Of a DNA stretch of 35,838 bases, positions 29,018-35,838 are shown in pieces. How positions within the stretch are numbered: position 1 is the first letter of the stretch; each line of letters begins with the position of its first letter. Below the pieces are notes generated by a model. That model was not told the origin of the DNA, ran no database searches, and saw only the letters and a program-made list of their open reading frames with translations. A program made the translations under genes and the position numbers. Source of the DNA: Roseateles chitinivorans. Its GTDB lineage: Bacteria; Pseudomonadota; Gammaproteobacteria; Burkholderiales; Burkholderiaceae_C. The stretch covers positions 1 through 35,838 of the forward strand of contig NZ_PEOG01000061.1 in NCBI RefSeq assembly GCF_002761755.1, in the 5' to 3' direction.

Positions 29018-31558
29018 ATGACCGACCCGTCCGTGCCGCTGCAATGGCCTCAAGCCCAGCCGTCCGCCTCGCCGGCGGCTGACGCGGTACCGCCGTTCGA
29101 GTGGCCGACGCCCCCTTTCGCCGCCTATCCCCGGCCACGCACCCAGCGCGAGCCCCAGGCCTGCGAGATCCTCGGCCTGAACGGCAGTCGCACCGTCGGC
29201 AAGGTGATCCTGATGGTGCCGGGCGAACGCCTGGCGCAAGTCGTGGTACCGCCGGCGCGCAATGCGATGCCGCTGAAGTTCTCCCAGTTCAAGGCGCTCA
29301 AGCTGCTGCATGCGATCGAGGTCCCGCCGCGCGATCCGGCCACGGCGAACGACCCGCTGTCGCTGGACCAGCGGCCGCGCAGCGATTTCAAGCTGGTCTA
29401 CCAGGGCGGCGAGGAACAGAAAGGCGTCACCATCGGCCACCATGAGACCGACCTGGGCCTGTTCCTGTTCCCGCCGGTCAGCGAGACCAGCGACTGGGTG
29501 CGCTGCATGTTCGTGCCGCGCGAGGTGCTGATCAGCTTCGAGGTCGGCGAGCGCATCGGCGACCTGCTGGTGCGCCAGCAGGTGGCGACGCAGGAACAGG
29601 TCGATGCCGCGGCCGGCGAGCAGCGCGACCTGCGCGACCGCCGCGTCGGCGACATCCTGGTGGCGCAGCACATCGTCTCGGCCGAGCAGTTGATGCTCGC
29701 GATCGAGCAGCAGGCCAAGATGCCGATGGTGCGCATCGGAGAGGCGCTGCTCGCGCTGGACCTGGTCACGCAGGCGCAGCTCGACGAGGCCCTGGCGCAG
29801 CAGAAGCAGGACCGCTCGGTGCCGCTGGGCGAGCTGCTGGTGCGCAAGGGCATCGTCACCCGCGCGCAGCTGCAATCGGCGCTGGCGCGCAAGATGGGCT
29901 ATCCGCTGGTCGACGCGGACAACTTCGCGATCGAGCCGGACGCGGTGCGCAAGCTGCCGTTCTCGGTCGCCAAGCGGCTGGAGGTGCTGCCGCTGGTGCT
30001 GCGCGACGGCCGCCTGATCGTCGCGATGGAAGACCCGACGCGGCGCGACTGCATCGACGAGGTCGAGTTCATCACCCAGCTCAAGGTCGTGCCGGCGCTG
30101 GCACGCCTGGGCTCGCTGCAGTTCGCGATCCCGACCTCCTACGAACGCTTCGGCAGCCAGCCGATCGCCAACCGCGACGGCGGCCTGCCGCCGCTGACGA
30201 TGGACTTCGAGCTCGACAGCTCCGACAAGCTGATCGAGACGCTGGAGCGCGAGGGCCAGGAGCAGGTCGCGCGCGAGGCGGCGCGCGAGGAGGAGAAGGA
30301 ACGCCAGATCGAGCAGAGCGACAACTCGCTGGTCCGGCTGATCAACACGATGATCATCGACGCGCACAACCAGAACGTGTCGGACATCCACATCGAGACC
30401 TATCCAGGCAAGGAGAAGGTCAAGATCCGCTTCCGCAAGGACGGCGTGCTGCAGCCCCACCTGGAACTGCCGCACACCTACCGCAGCGCGATGATCGCGC
30501 GCATCAAGATCATGTGCGACCTCGACATCTCCGAGCGCCGCAAGCCGCAGGACGGCAAGATCAACTTCGCCAAGTTCTCCGAGCGCCACAAGATCGAATT
30601 GCGCGTCGCCACCATCCCGACCAACAACGGCCTCGAAGACGTGGTGATGCGGATCCTGGCGTCGGCCAAGCCGATCCCGATGGAGAAGCTGGGCTTCTCG
30701 GAGCACAACCTCAAGGAACTCAAGGCGGCGTCGGAGCGGCCCTATGGCATGGTGCTGTGCGTGGGTCCGACCGGCTCGGGCAAGACCACCACGCTGCACT
30801 CGGTGCTGGCCAACATCAACACGCCGGAGCGCAAGATCTGGACCGCCGAGGATCCGGTCGAAATCACCCAGGCCGGGCTGCGGCAGGTGCAGGTCAATCC
30901 GAAGATCGACTGGACCTTCGCCAAGGCGCTGCGCGCCTTCCTGCGCGCCGACCCGGACGTGATCATGGTCGGCGAGATCCGGGACGAGGAGACCGCCGAG
31001 ATCGCGGTCGAGGCCTCGCTGACCGGCCACCTGGTACTGTCGACGCTGCACACCAACAGCGCGCCGGAAACCGTCACCCGCCTGCTGGACATGGGCATGG
31101 ACCCGTTCAACTTCGCCGACTCCCTGCTCGCGGTGCTGGCGCAGCGGCTGGTGCGGCGCATCTGCCCGGCCTGCCGCAAGTCCGAGCCGATGCCCGAGGC
31201 GACGCTCAACGAGCTGCTCGACGACTACCTGCATGTGTTCTCGGCCGAGAACCGGCCGCCACGCGAGCAGGTCCTGGCCGAGTGGAAGGGCCAGTTCGGC
31301 CAGCCCAACCTGCTGCATTACCACTCGCCCGGCTGCGACAAGTGCGATCACACCGGCTTCAAGGGGCGCGCAGGACTGCACGAGCTGCTGACCGTGTCGC
31401 GGCCCATCCGCCGTCTGATCCAGACCGGGGGACGGGCCGAGGAGCTGATGCATCTCGCGATGTCCGAGGGCATGCGGACGCTGCGCCAGGACGGCATCGC
31501 CAAGGTGCTGCAGGGCGTCACGACGCTCGGAGAGGTTCGGTCGACCAGCAACCAGTAG
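29018..31558 (+). CDS. GspE/PulE/PilB-type assembly ATPase with MshEN repeats
   Basis: 846 residues, longer than PilB or GspE (about 500-570). A Pro/Ala-rich N-terminal region of ~170 residues with a PilZ-like-sized segment precedes MshEN-type repeats (about 177-340: 'IGDLLVRQQVATQEQVDAA', 'IGEALLALDLVTQAQLDEAL', 'LGELLVRKGIVTRAQLQSAL'), which in MshE bind cyclic di-GMP. The ATPase core has 'DIHIETYPGKEKVKIRFRKDG', Walker A 'GPTGSGKTTT' (K589), Asp box and Walker B in 'RADPDVIMVGEIRDEETAEIA', and a zinc tetracysteine (C716, C719, C773, C776). No pilM-Q, pilC or gsp genes adjoin, so the machine it powers is unknown. ATG 29018 is preceded by a GCGGAGA Shine-Dalgarno. Confidence 0.92.
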   Translation: MTDPSVPLQWPQAQPSASPAADAVPPFEWPTPPFAAYPRPRTQREPQACEILGLNGSRTVGKVILMVPGERLAQVVVPPARNAMPLKFSQFKALKLLHAIEVPPRDPATANDPLSLDQRPRSDFKLVYQGGEEQKGVTIGHHETDLGLFLFPPVSETSDWVRCMFVPREVLISFEVGERIGDLLVRQQVATQEQVDAAAGEQRDLRDRRVGDILVAQHIVSAEQLMLAIEQQAKMPMVRIGEALLALDLVTQAQLDEALAQQKQDRSVPLGELLVRKGIVTRAQLQSALARKMGYPLVDADNFAIEPDAVRKLPFSVAKRLEVLPLVLRDGRLIVAMEDPTRRDCIDEVEFITQLKVVPALARLGSLQFAIPTSYERFGSQPIANRDGGLPPLTMDFELDSSDKLIETLEREGQEQVAREAAREEEKERQIEQSDNSLVRLINTMIIDAHNQNVSDIHIETYPGKEKVKIRFRKDGVLQPHLELPHTYRSAMIARIKIMCDLDISERRKPQDGKINFAKFSERHKIELRVATIPTNNGLEDVVMRILASAKPIPMEKLGFSEHNLKELKAASERPYGMVLCVGPTGSGKTTTLHSVLANINTPERKIWTAEDPVEITQAGLRQVQVNPKIDWTFAKALRAFLRADPDVIMVGEIRDEETAEIAVEASLTGHLVLSTLHTNSAPETVTRLLDMGMDPFNFADSLLAVLAQRLVRRICPACRKSEPMPEATLNELLDDYLHVFSAENRPPREQVLAEWKGQFGQPNLLHYHSPGCDKCDHTGFKGRAGLHELLTVSRPIRRLIQTGGRAEELMHLAMSEGMRTLRQDGIAKVLQGVTTLGEVRSTSNQ

Positions 31559-31597
31559 AAGAAGCCTGCGACGGCCCGGGCGTTGGCCGCGATGGCA
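31558..31597 (+). repeat. 40-base direct repeat, copy 1
   Basis: It begins at the last base of the gspE-like stop codon. It matches copy 2 at 39 of 40 positions (C versus A at the 20th base). Each copy contains CGGCC and GGCCG flanking GGGCGTT, able to form a 5-pair stem. Confidence 0.85.
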
Positions 31598-31603
31598 ACA
31601 GTC

Positions 31604-31643
31604 GAAGAAGCCTGCGACGGCCAGGGCGTTGGCCGCGATGGCA
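31604..31643 (+). repeat. 40-base direct repeat, copy 2
   Basis: Second copy, with a 6-base spacer (ACAGTC) and a 46-base period. Function unknown; it occupies the 190-base gap between the convergent gspE-like and waaA genes. Translated on the minus strand both copies read 'AIAANA(L/R)AVAGFF', but no gene there is convincing. Confidence 0.85.
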
Positions 31644-31644
31644 T

Positions 31645-31673
31645 GGGGCCTTGGCGTCAAGCGCCAAAACCCC
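31645..31673. terminator. Perfect nested hairpin between convergent gspE-like and waaA genes
   Basis: GGGG-CC-TTGGCG (31645-31656), loop TCAAG, CGCCAA-AA-CCCC (31662-31673): six inner pairs and four outer pairs with a 2x2 internal loop. No T run on either side, so it would be a factor-dependent or stability element rather than a classic terminator. A further GACCGAGGAC doublet follows before waaA. Confidence 0.35.
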
Positions 31674-31748
31674 AAGCCATCCCGTCCCCGATCAGCACCG
31701 TCCTTCGACGGATTTGAGACCGAGGACATTTGCGACCGAGGACGTCAA

Positions 31749-33086
31749 TCAGGCGGCGGCCAGTTCCAGGATTGGTGCGGCCATCCGCGCTGCGGCGCCG
31801 CGATGCGCCGCGGCGAACGCGGTCGCCGCGGCCGCCATCGCCTCGCGTTCCTCGGGCTTGGTGAGCAGGGCCAGGGCGTCGTCCAGCGCCTGGGGAAGCG
31901 TCTGGACGCGACGCGCCGCGCCCGCCTGCAGCGACAGTTCCGCCGCCTCGGCGAAGTTGAAGGTGTGCGGGCCCATGAACAGCGGCACGCCGCAGGCCGC
32001 CGTCTCGATCAGGTTCTGGCCGCCCAGTGGCTCGAAGCTGCCGCCCAGGAGCGCCACGTCGGCCAGGCCGTAGTACAGCGCCATCTCCCGCATCGAATCA
32101 CCCAGCCACACATCCGCCACGCCCGCGCTCAGCGGCGGCGTGGCGATGTCGCTGCTGCCGAAGGCGCTCCGCCGCGCGAGCGTCAGTCCCGCCTCCGTCA
32201 CCATCGCGGCGATCTCGTCGAAGCGCTGCGGATGACGCGGCACGATCAGCAGCAGCGGTGAGCCCGCCTGCGCCCTCGCCCGCGTCGCCGCCTGCCAGGC
32301 CGAGAGCATCGCGGCCTCCTCGCCCTCGCGGGACACCGCCAGCATCACCACCGGCCGGTTCAAGCCGGCGCGCCAGTCGCGCCCCCGCGCGAGCAAGGCC
32401 TCGTCGGGCTGCAGGTCGAATTTCAGGTTGCCGCTGACCCGCACGTCGGCCACGCCGGCCTGGCGCAGCCGGTCGGCGTCCTCGGCGGTTTGAGCGAGCG
32501 CCAGGCGCAGGCTGCGCGCCGCCGGCGCCAGCAGCGCCTTGAATTTCTCGCCGCGGCGCAGGCTGCGCGCGGAAAGCCGCGCATTGGCCAGCATCATCGG
32601 CACGCCGGCCTTCAGCGCCTCGTGCTGCAGGTTGGGCCAGATCTCGGTTTCCATCAGCACGCCGACCGAGGGCCGTGTGCGCCGCAGGAATCGCCGCACC
32701 GCGCCCGGTGTGTCGAAGGGCAGCCAGCGCTGCGTGTCGCCGTCGCGCAGCAGCGCCCGACCCGCCTCGCGACCGGTCGCCGTGGTGTGCGTGAGCAGCA
32801 GCCGCAGGCCGGGCCGCTCCTGCCGCAGCCGCTCGACGAGCGCCGCGGCCGCGCGCGTCTCGCCCAGCGAGACCGCATGCACCCAGACCGAGCCCGGCTC
32901 GATCGCCGCGCCGAAGCCGAAGCGTTCGGCCGGATGCGCCGCATAGAGCGGTTCCTGGCGTCCGCGCAGGAACAGTCGCAGGAAGTACGCCGGCGCGGCC
33001 AGCCTCAGCACCGTGCTGAAGACACCGCGCGCCAGGCGTTCCTTGAACGAGTCCGGCATCGCCGGCGCGCCCCCGGGCATCACCAT
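31749..33086 (-). CDS. waaA: 3-deoxy-D-manno-octulosonic acid (Kdo) transferase
   Basis: 445 residues. WaaA transfers Kdo from CMP-Kdo to lipid A precursor at the inner face of the inner membrane. Motifs: an N-terminal anchor helix ('VFSTVLRLAAPAYFLRLFLRG'), 'VWVHAVSLGETRAA' with the catalytic Glu, 'METEIWPNLQHEALKAGVPMMLANARLS', and the GT30 C-domain block 'ADVALLGGSFEPLGGQNLIETAACGVPLFMGPHTFNF'. ATG 33086 has GAGGA 6 bases upstream; ATG 33059 is an alternative. It follows the phosphomannomutase gene by 49 bases on the same strand, so both envelope-sugar genes are probably cotranscribed. Confidence 0.95.
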   Translation of the reverse strand: MVMPGGAPAMPDSFKERLARGVFSTVLRLAAPAYFLRLFLRGRQEPLYAAHPAERFGFGAAIEPGSVWVHAVSLGETRAAAALVERLRQERPGLRLLLTHTTATGREAGRALLRDGDTQRWLPFDTPGAVRRFLRRTRPSVGVLMETEIWPNLQHEALKAGVPMMLANARLSARSLRRGEKFKALLAPAARSLRLALAQTAEDADRLRQAGVADVRVSGNLKFDLQPDEALLARGRDWRAGLNRPVVMLAVSREGEEAAMLSAWQAATRARAQAGSPLLLIVPRHPQRFDEIAAMVTEAGLTLARRSAFGSSDIATPPLSAGVADVWLGDSMREMALYYGLADVALLGGSFEPLGGQNLIETAACGVPLFMGPHTFNFAEAAELSLQAGAARRVQTLPQALDDALALLTKPEEREAMAAAATAFAAAHRGAAARMAAPILELAAA

Positions 33087-33135
33087 GTCGGTCCTCGGCG
33101 AAGGCCAGGCACGCCCGGGCGGCAACGCGGGCCGA

Positions 33136-34524
33136 TCAATGGCCCGAGGTGAAGGTGATGTCCGGCTTCACCCGCGTGAGCTGGGCCAGGACTTCCTTCT
33201 GGATGCGCTCCAGCGCCTCCTGGGTGTGACCCTCGAAGCGCAGCACCAGCACCGGTGTCGTGTTGGACGCGCGCACCAGGCCGAAACCATCGTCGTACTC
33301 GACGCGGATGCCGTCGATGGTGACGATCTCCTTGGCATTCGGGAACTCGGCGATCTCCTTGAGCTTGGCCACGACCTCGTGGTGCTCGCCCTCCTTGCAG
33401 GGCACGTTCAGCTCGGGCGTGTTGACGCTGTTGGGCAGGTCGTTGAGGACCTTGGACGGATCCTCGCTGCGCGACAGGATCTCCAGCATGCGCGCGGCCG
33501 TGTACATGGCGTCGTCGAAGCCGTACCAGCGCTCGGCGAAGAAGATGTGGCCGGACAGCTCGCCGGCCAGCGGCGCGCCGGTTTCCTTGAGCTTGGCCTT
33601 GGCCAGCGAGTGGCCGGTCATCCACATCAGCGGCTTGCCGCCGTGCTCGCGGATCCACGGGGCCAGGCGCTGCGTGCACTTGACGTCGAAGATGATCTCC
33701 GAGCCCGGCAGGCGCTTCAGGATGTCCGCGGCGATCAGCATGATCTGGCGGTCCGGCATGATCATCGTGCCGTCCTTGGTGACGATGCCCAGGCGATCGC
33801 CGTCGCCGTCGAAGGCCAGGCCCAGCTCGGCATCGGTGGCGTGCACGACGCGCCTGAGGTCCTCGAGGTTCTCGGGACGCGACGGATCCGGATGGTGGTT
33901 GGGGAAGTCGCCGTCGACCTTGGAGAAGATGTCGATGACCTCGCAGCCCAGCGCGCGCAGGATGGCCGGCGCGGTCGCGCCGGGGATGCCGTTGCCGCTG
34001 TCGACGACGATCTTCATCGGACGCGCCAGCCTGGCGTCGCGGACGATGCGCTGGGTGTACTCGGCGGTGATGTCCATCGCGGCGACGCGGCCCTGGCCGG
34101 TGGCGTAGTCCTCGGCCTCGATGCGGCGCTTCAGGCCCTGGATCTGCTCGCCGTAGACGGCGGCGCCCTTGAGGACCATCTTGAAGCCGTTGTAGTCCTT
34201 GGGATTGTGGCTGCCGGTGACCTGGATGCCGGAGTTGCAGCCATGCTTGCCGCGCGTCGCGGCGACGTAGTACAGCATCGGCGTGGTGACGGCGCCGATG
34301 TCCACGACGTCCAGCCCGGTCGACTTCAGGCCGCGGATCAGCGCATCCACCAGCGACGGGCCGGACAGGCGGCCGTCGCGGCCGACGGCGACCGCCTTCT
34401 CGCCGAGCTTGAGCGCCTCGGTGCCGAAGGCCTTGCCGAGGTGCTCGGCCAGCGCCTCGTCCAGCGTCGTGCCCACGACCCCGCGGATGTCATAGGCCTT
34501 GAAGATGGATGCGTGAACTTGCAT
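33136..34524 (-). CDS. Phosphomannomutase/phosphoglucomutase (AlgC/ManB type)
   Basis: 462 residues. It interconverts hexose 1- and 6-phosphates and supplies GDP-mannose or UDP-glucose precursors for LPS and exopolysaccharide. The four alpha-D-phosphohexomutase motifs are intact: phosphoserine loop 'QVTGSHNPKDYNG', metal loop 'LAFDGDGDRLG', sugar loop 'GELSGHIFF', and phosphate loop 'RASNTTPVLVLRFEG'. The N-terminus 'IFKAYDIRGVVGTTLDE' is standard. ATG 34524 has AAGGA 5 bases upstream. A TACAAT box (34568-34573, minus) could start its transcript about 37 bases before the ATG. waaA follows. Confidence 0.96.
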   Translation of the reverse strand: MQVHASIFKAYDIRGVVGTTLDEALAEHLGKAFGTEALKLGEKAVAVGRDGRLSGPSLVDALIRGLKSTGLDVVDIGAVTTPMLYYVAATRGKHGCNSGIQVTGSHNPKDYNGFKMVLKGAAVYGEQIQGLKRRIEAEDYATGQGRVAAMDITAEYTQRIVRDARLARPMKIVVDSGNGIPGATAPAILRALGCEVIDIFSKVDGDFPNHHPDPSRPENLEDLRRVVHATDAELGLAFDGDGDRLGIVTKDGTMIMPDRQIMLIAADILKRLPGSEIIFDVKCTQRLAPWIREHGGKPLMWMTGHSLAKAKLKETGAPLAGELSGHIFFAERWYGFDDAMYTAARMLEILSRSEDPSKVLNDLPNSVNTPELNVPCKEGEHHEVVAKLKEIAEFPNAKEIVTIDGIRVEYDDGFGLVRASNTTPVLVLRFEGHTQEALERIQKEVLAQLTRVKPDITFTSGH

Positions 34525-34567
34525 GTGCGTCCTTGCAGGTAGGGGGTGGATTCAAAAACTGGGGCGC

Positions 34568-34573
34568 ATTGTA
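34568..34573 (-). promoter_or_regulatory. -10-like box for the phosphomannomutase-waaA pair
   Basis: TACAAT on the minus strand, giving a leader of about 37 bases to the ATG at 34524. The -35 region is poor. The gap 34525-34716 separates it from the divergent Ada/AlkA gene. Confidence 0.4.
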
Positions 34574-34703
34574 GGCAGGCCCCATGAGGCGTCCGTGTAA
34601 CCCGGTGCACGCAGGCAAATCGCGGACCAAGGGGGCGCGCGGCGCCCCCGGGCCGCCACAGGGACATGTCCGGAAACGGCCAGAACCGCCGGGATCGGAC
34701 TCC

Positions 34704-34709
34704 TATCAT
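34704..34709 (+). promoter_or_regulatory. -10-like box directly before the Ada/AlkA gene
   Basis: TATCAT lies 7 bases before the ATG at 34717, again placing a transcript start at the start codon. No clear -35; Ada-type promoters often depend on methylated Ada itself, which may explain that. Confidence 0.35.
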
Positions 34710-34716
34710 CCCGGCC

Positions 34717-35838
34717 ATGGACTTCCTGCTCGACCCCGATCACTGCTACCCGGCGCTGCTGGCGCGCGACGCGCGCTTCGACGGCCAGTGGTTCGTCGGC
34801 GTGACCTCGACCGGCGTGTACTGCCGGCCGATCTGCCGGGTGCGCACCCCGCGCCGGGAGAACTGCCGCTTCTTCCCGAGCGCCACGCTGGCCGAGGCCG
34901 CGCGCTTCCGCCCCTGCCTGAAATGCCGCCCTGAACTGGCGCCCGCCGCACGCCCCTGGAGCACGATGGACGCCGCCGAGGTGCTGGCCCGCGAAGCGGC
35001 GCGCTGGCTCGACGAATGTGCGCCGGAAGAGGCCTCGCTACCCGCGCTGGCGGCTCGCCTGGGCGTCAGCGAACGGCATGTGCGCCGGGTCTTCACCGCC
35101 GTGCATGGCGTGGCGCCGCTGCAGTACCTGCAGACGCGCCGCCTGCTGCTGGCCAAGCAGCTGCTGACCGACACCCGGCTGCCGATCGCCGAGGTGGCGC
35201 TGGCGGCCGGCTTCTCGAGCCTGCGCCGCTTCAACGCCGCCTTCCAGGAGCATTACCGCCTGAGCCCGACCGCGCTGCGCAAGGGCGGCGCGCAAGCCGA
35301 GGGCGCCCTGCCCGACCGCGCGCCGGAGACCGCCGAGCTGCGCCTGGACCTGCGGCCGCCGCTGCTCGGCACCGAGCTGCTGCGCTTCCTGGCCGCCCGC
35401 GCGGTGCCGGGTGTCGAGCAGGTCGACGTGGCCGGGTTGTCGCTCGCGCGCAGCGTGCGGCTGACCCGGACCGGCCAGCCCGACCTGCTCGGCTGGGTGG
35501 CGTTGCGCCTGAGCCCGGAGGGCGCCGAGCGCCCGCAGGTGCGGGTCTCGCTGAGCCCCTCGCTGTGGCCGGCGATCGCGACGCTGATGCCCCGGCTGCG
35601 CCGCTGGCTGGACCTGGATGCCGATCCGCAGGCGATCGCCGCGGCGCTCGGCGACACCCTGGGCCCGGCCGCCGAGGGACTGCGGCTGCCGGGTTCGCTG
35701 GACCGTTTTGACGGGGAGGTCGGCGAGGCCGCGGCCGACCGGTCGGAGGCGGCCATCGCCTCGGTCAATGCTGGGGGAAGGGACTTCTGGAACATGGGGT
35801 CTCCGCAAGGGGCTGTGAATGCGGAGGCGATCACATCA
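34717..35838 (+). CDS. Ada-type methylation-response regulator / AlkA-like DNA glycosylase, abnormal and open at the right edge
   Basis: At least 374 residues, no stop before the window ends. Residues 1-78 are an Ada zinc domain with C36, C40, C67 and C70 ('GVYCRPICRVRTP', 'RFRPCLKCRPEL'); C36 would accept methyl groups from phosphotriesters. Residues 107-186 are an AraC helix-turn-helix ('LAARLGVSERHVRRVF', 'IAEVALAAGFSSLRRFNAAF'). Residues about 208-328 are the AlkA N-terminal domain, ending 'GLRLPGSLDR'. AlkA proteins then continue 'FELAVRAVLGQQ' into the HhH-GPD glycosylase domain. Here the frame reads 'FDGEVGEAAADRSEAAIAS' and no frame shows the expected motif. The glycosylase domain appears lost or replaced from about 35703, by rearrangement or misassembly. 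This would be an Ada/AlkA2 fusion repairing alkylated bases if intact. Confidence 0.8.
   Translation, partial: MDFLLDPDHCYPALLARDARFDGQWFVGVTSTGVYCRPICRVRTPRRENCRFFPSATLAEAARFRPCLKCRPELAPAARPWSTMDAAEVLAREAARWLDECAPEEASLPALAARLGVSERHVRRVFTAVHGVAPLQYLQTRRLLLAKQLLTDTRLPIAEVALAAGFSSLRRFNAAFQEHYRLSPTALRKGGAQAEGALPDRAPETAELRLDLRPPLLGTELLRFLAARAVPGVEQVDVAGLSLARSVRLTRTGQPDLLGWVALRLSPEGAERPQVRVSLSPSLWPAIATLMPRLRRWLDLDADPQAIAAALGDTLGPAAEGLRLPGSLDRFDGEVGEAAADRSEAAIASVNAGGRDFWNMGSPQGAVNAEAITS

Noticed and set aside
31558..31643. CRISPR array
   Set aside because: There are only two copies of a 40-base unit with a 6-base spacer; no further repeats or cas genes occur.
28976..31729. 917-residue minus-strand open frame
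   Set aside because: It is antisense to the GspE/PilB-type gene, which has complete ATPase motifs.
35253..35795. Minus-strand gene starting MFQKSLPPALTEAM
   Set aside because: It has a good Shine-Dalgarno, but most of its length is antisense to a well-matched Ada/AlkA gene. At best the first ~30 codons are the remnant of another gene at a junction; this is reported under the Ada/AlkA finding.

Overview
The window looks like chromosomal DNA of a high-GC betaproteobacterium of order Burkholderiales. The Roseateles/Mitsuaria/Rubrivivax side of that order is an inference from family resemblance, not from a marker gene. Most of it is ordinary, tightly packed core genome with ATGA/GTGA overlaps. 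The extra gene content is the interesting part: a lipoprotein pullulanase coupled to a PEP-CTERM protein, an M66 metalloprotease, and a small operon built around a DUF692 (MNIO-type) protein.

Layout. 1-1118 (-): DUF748 envelope protein, cut by the left edge. 1208-1975 (+): YdcF-like DUF218 protein. 2224-3777 (-): ubiD. 3811-4020 (+): a clean sigma70-type promoter followed by a structured stretch, possibly a small RNA (6S-like), in front of a lytic transglycosylase (4086-4937). 5300-7010 (+): glyA and nrdR. 7159-10566 (+): a minor-pilin cluster (FimT/GspH, PilE-like, PilW, PilX, PilV) whose last gene has no stop codon and runs in frame into ribD. 10567-13849 (+): riboflavin genes ribD, ribBX and ribH, then nusB, closed by a strong terminator. 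14133-18454 (+): pullulanase and PEP-CTERM protein. 18479-18973 (-): GNAT acetyltransferase. 19167-23130 (+): aminotransferase, ybgC and tolQRA, without tolB and pal. 23108-25201 (-): secreted cysteine-free small protein, degenerate DUF692/MNIO-like protein and HvfC/BufC-like protein, with an FNR-type palindrome upstream. 25388-26811 (-): LysE-type exporter and pyroglutamyl peptidase. 26930-28897 (+): M66 metalloprotease lipoprotein. 29018-31558 (+): GspE/PilB-type ATPase. 31749-34524 (-): waaA and phosphomannomutase. 34717-35838 (+): Ada/AraC/AlkA protein whose expected glycosylase continuation is missing at the right edge.

How the genes work together. glyA/nrdR, ribD-ribBX-ribH-nusB, ybgC-tolQRA and the phosphomannomutase-waaA pair are conventional functional groups (one-carbon and nucleotide supply, flavin synthesis, envelope integrity, LPS sugar supply and Kdo transfer). 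The pilin cluster encodes the minor-pilin priming set but has no pilY1 beside it. The best candidate for an undescribed system is the three-gene operon at 23108-25201. It has the organisation of bufferin/HvfABC RiPP operons, but the peptide has no cysteine and the MNIO-family protein has lost most of the motifs that normally bind iron. A second notable feature is the pilV-ribD single reading frame.
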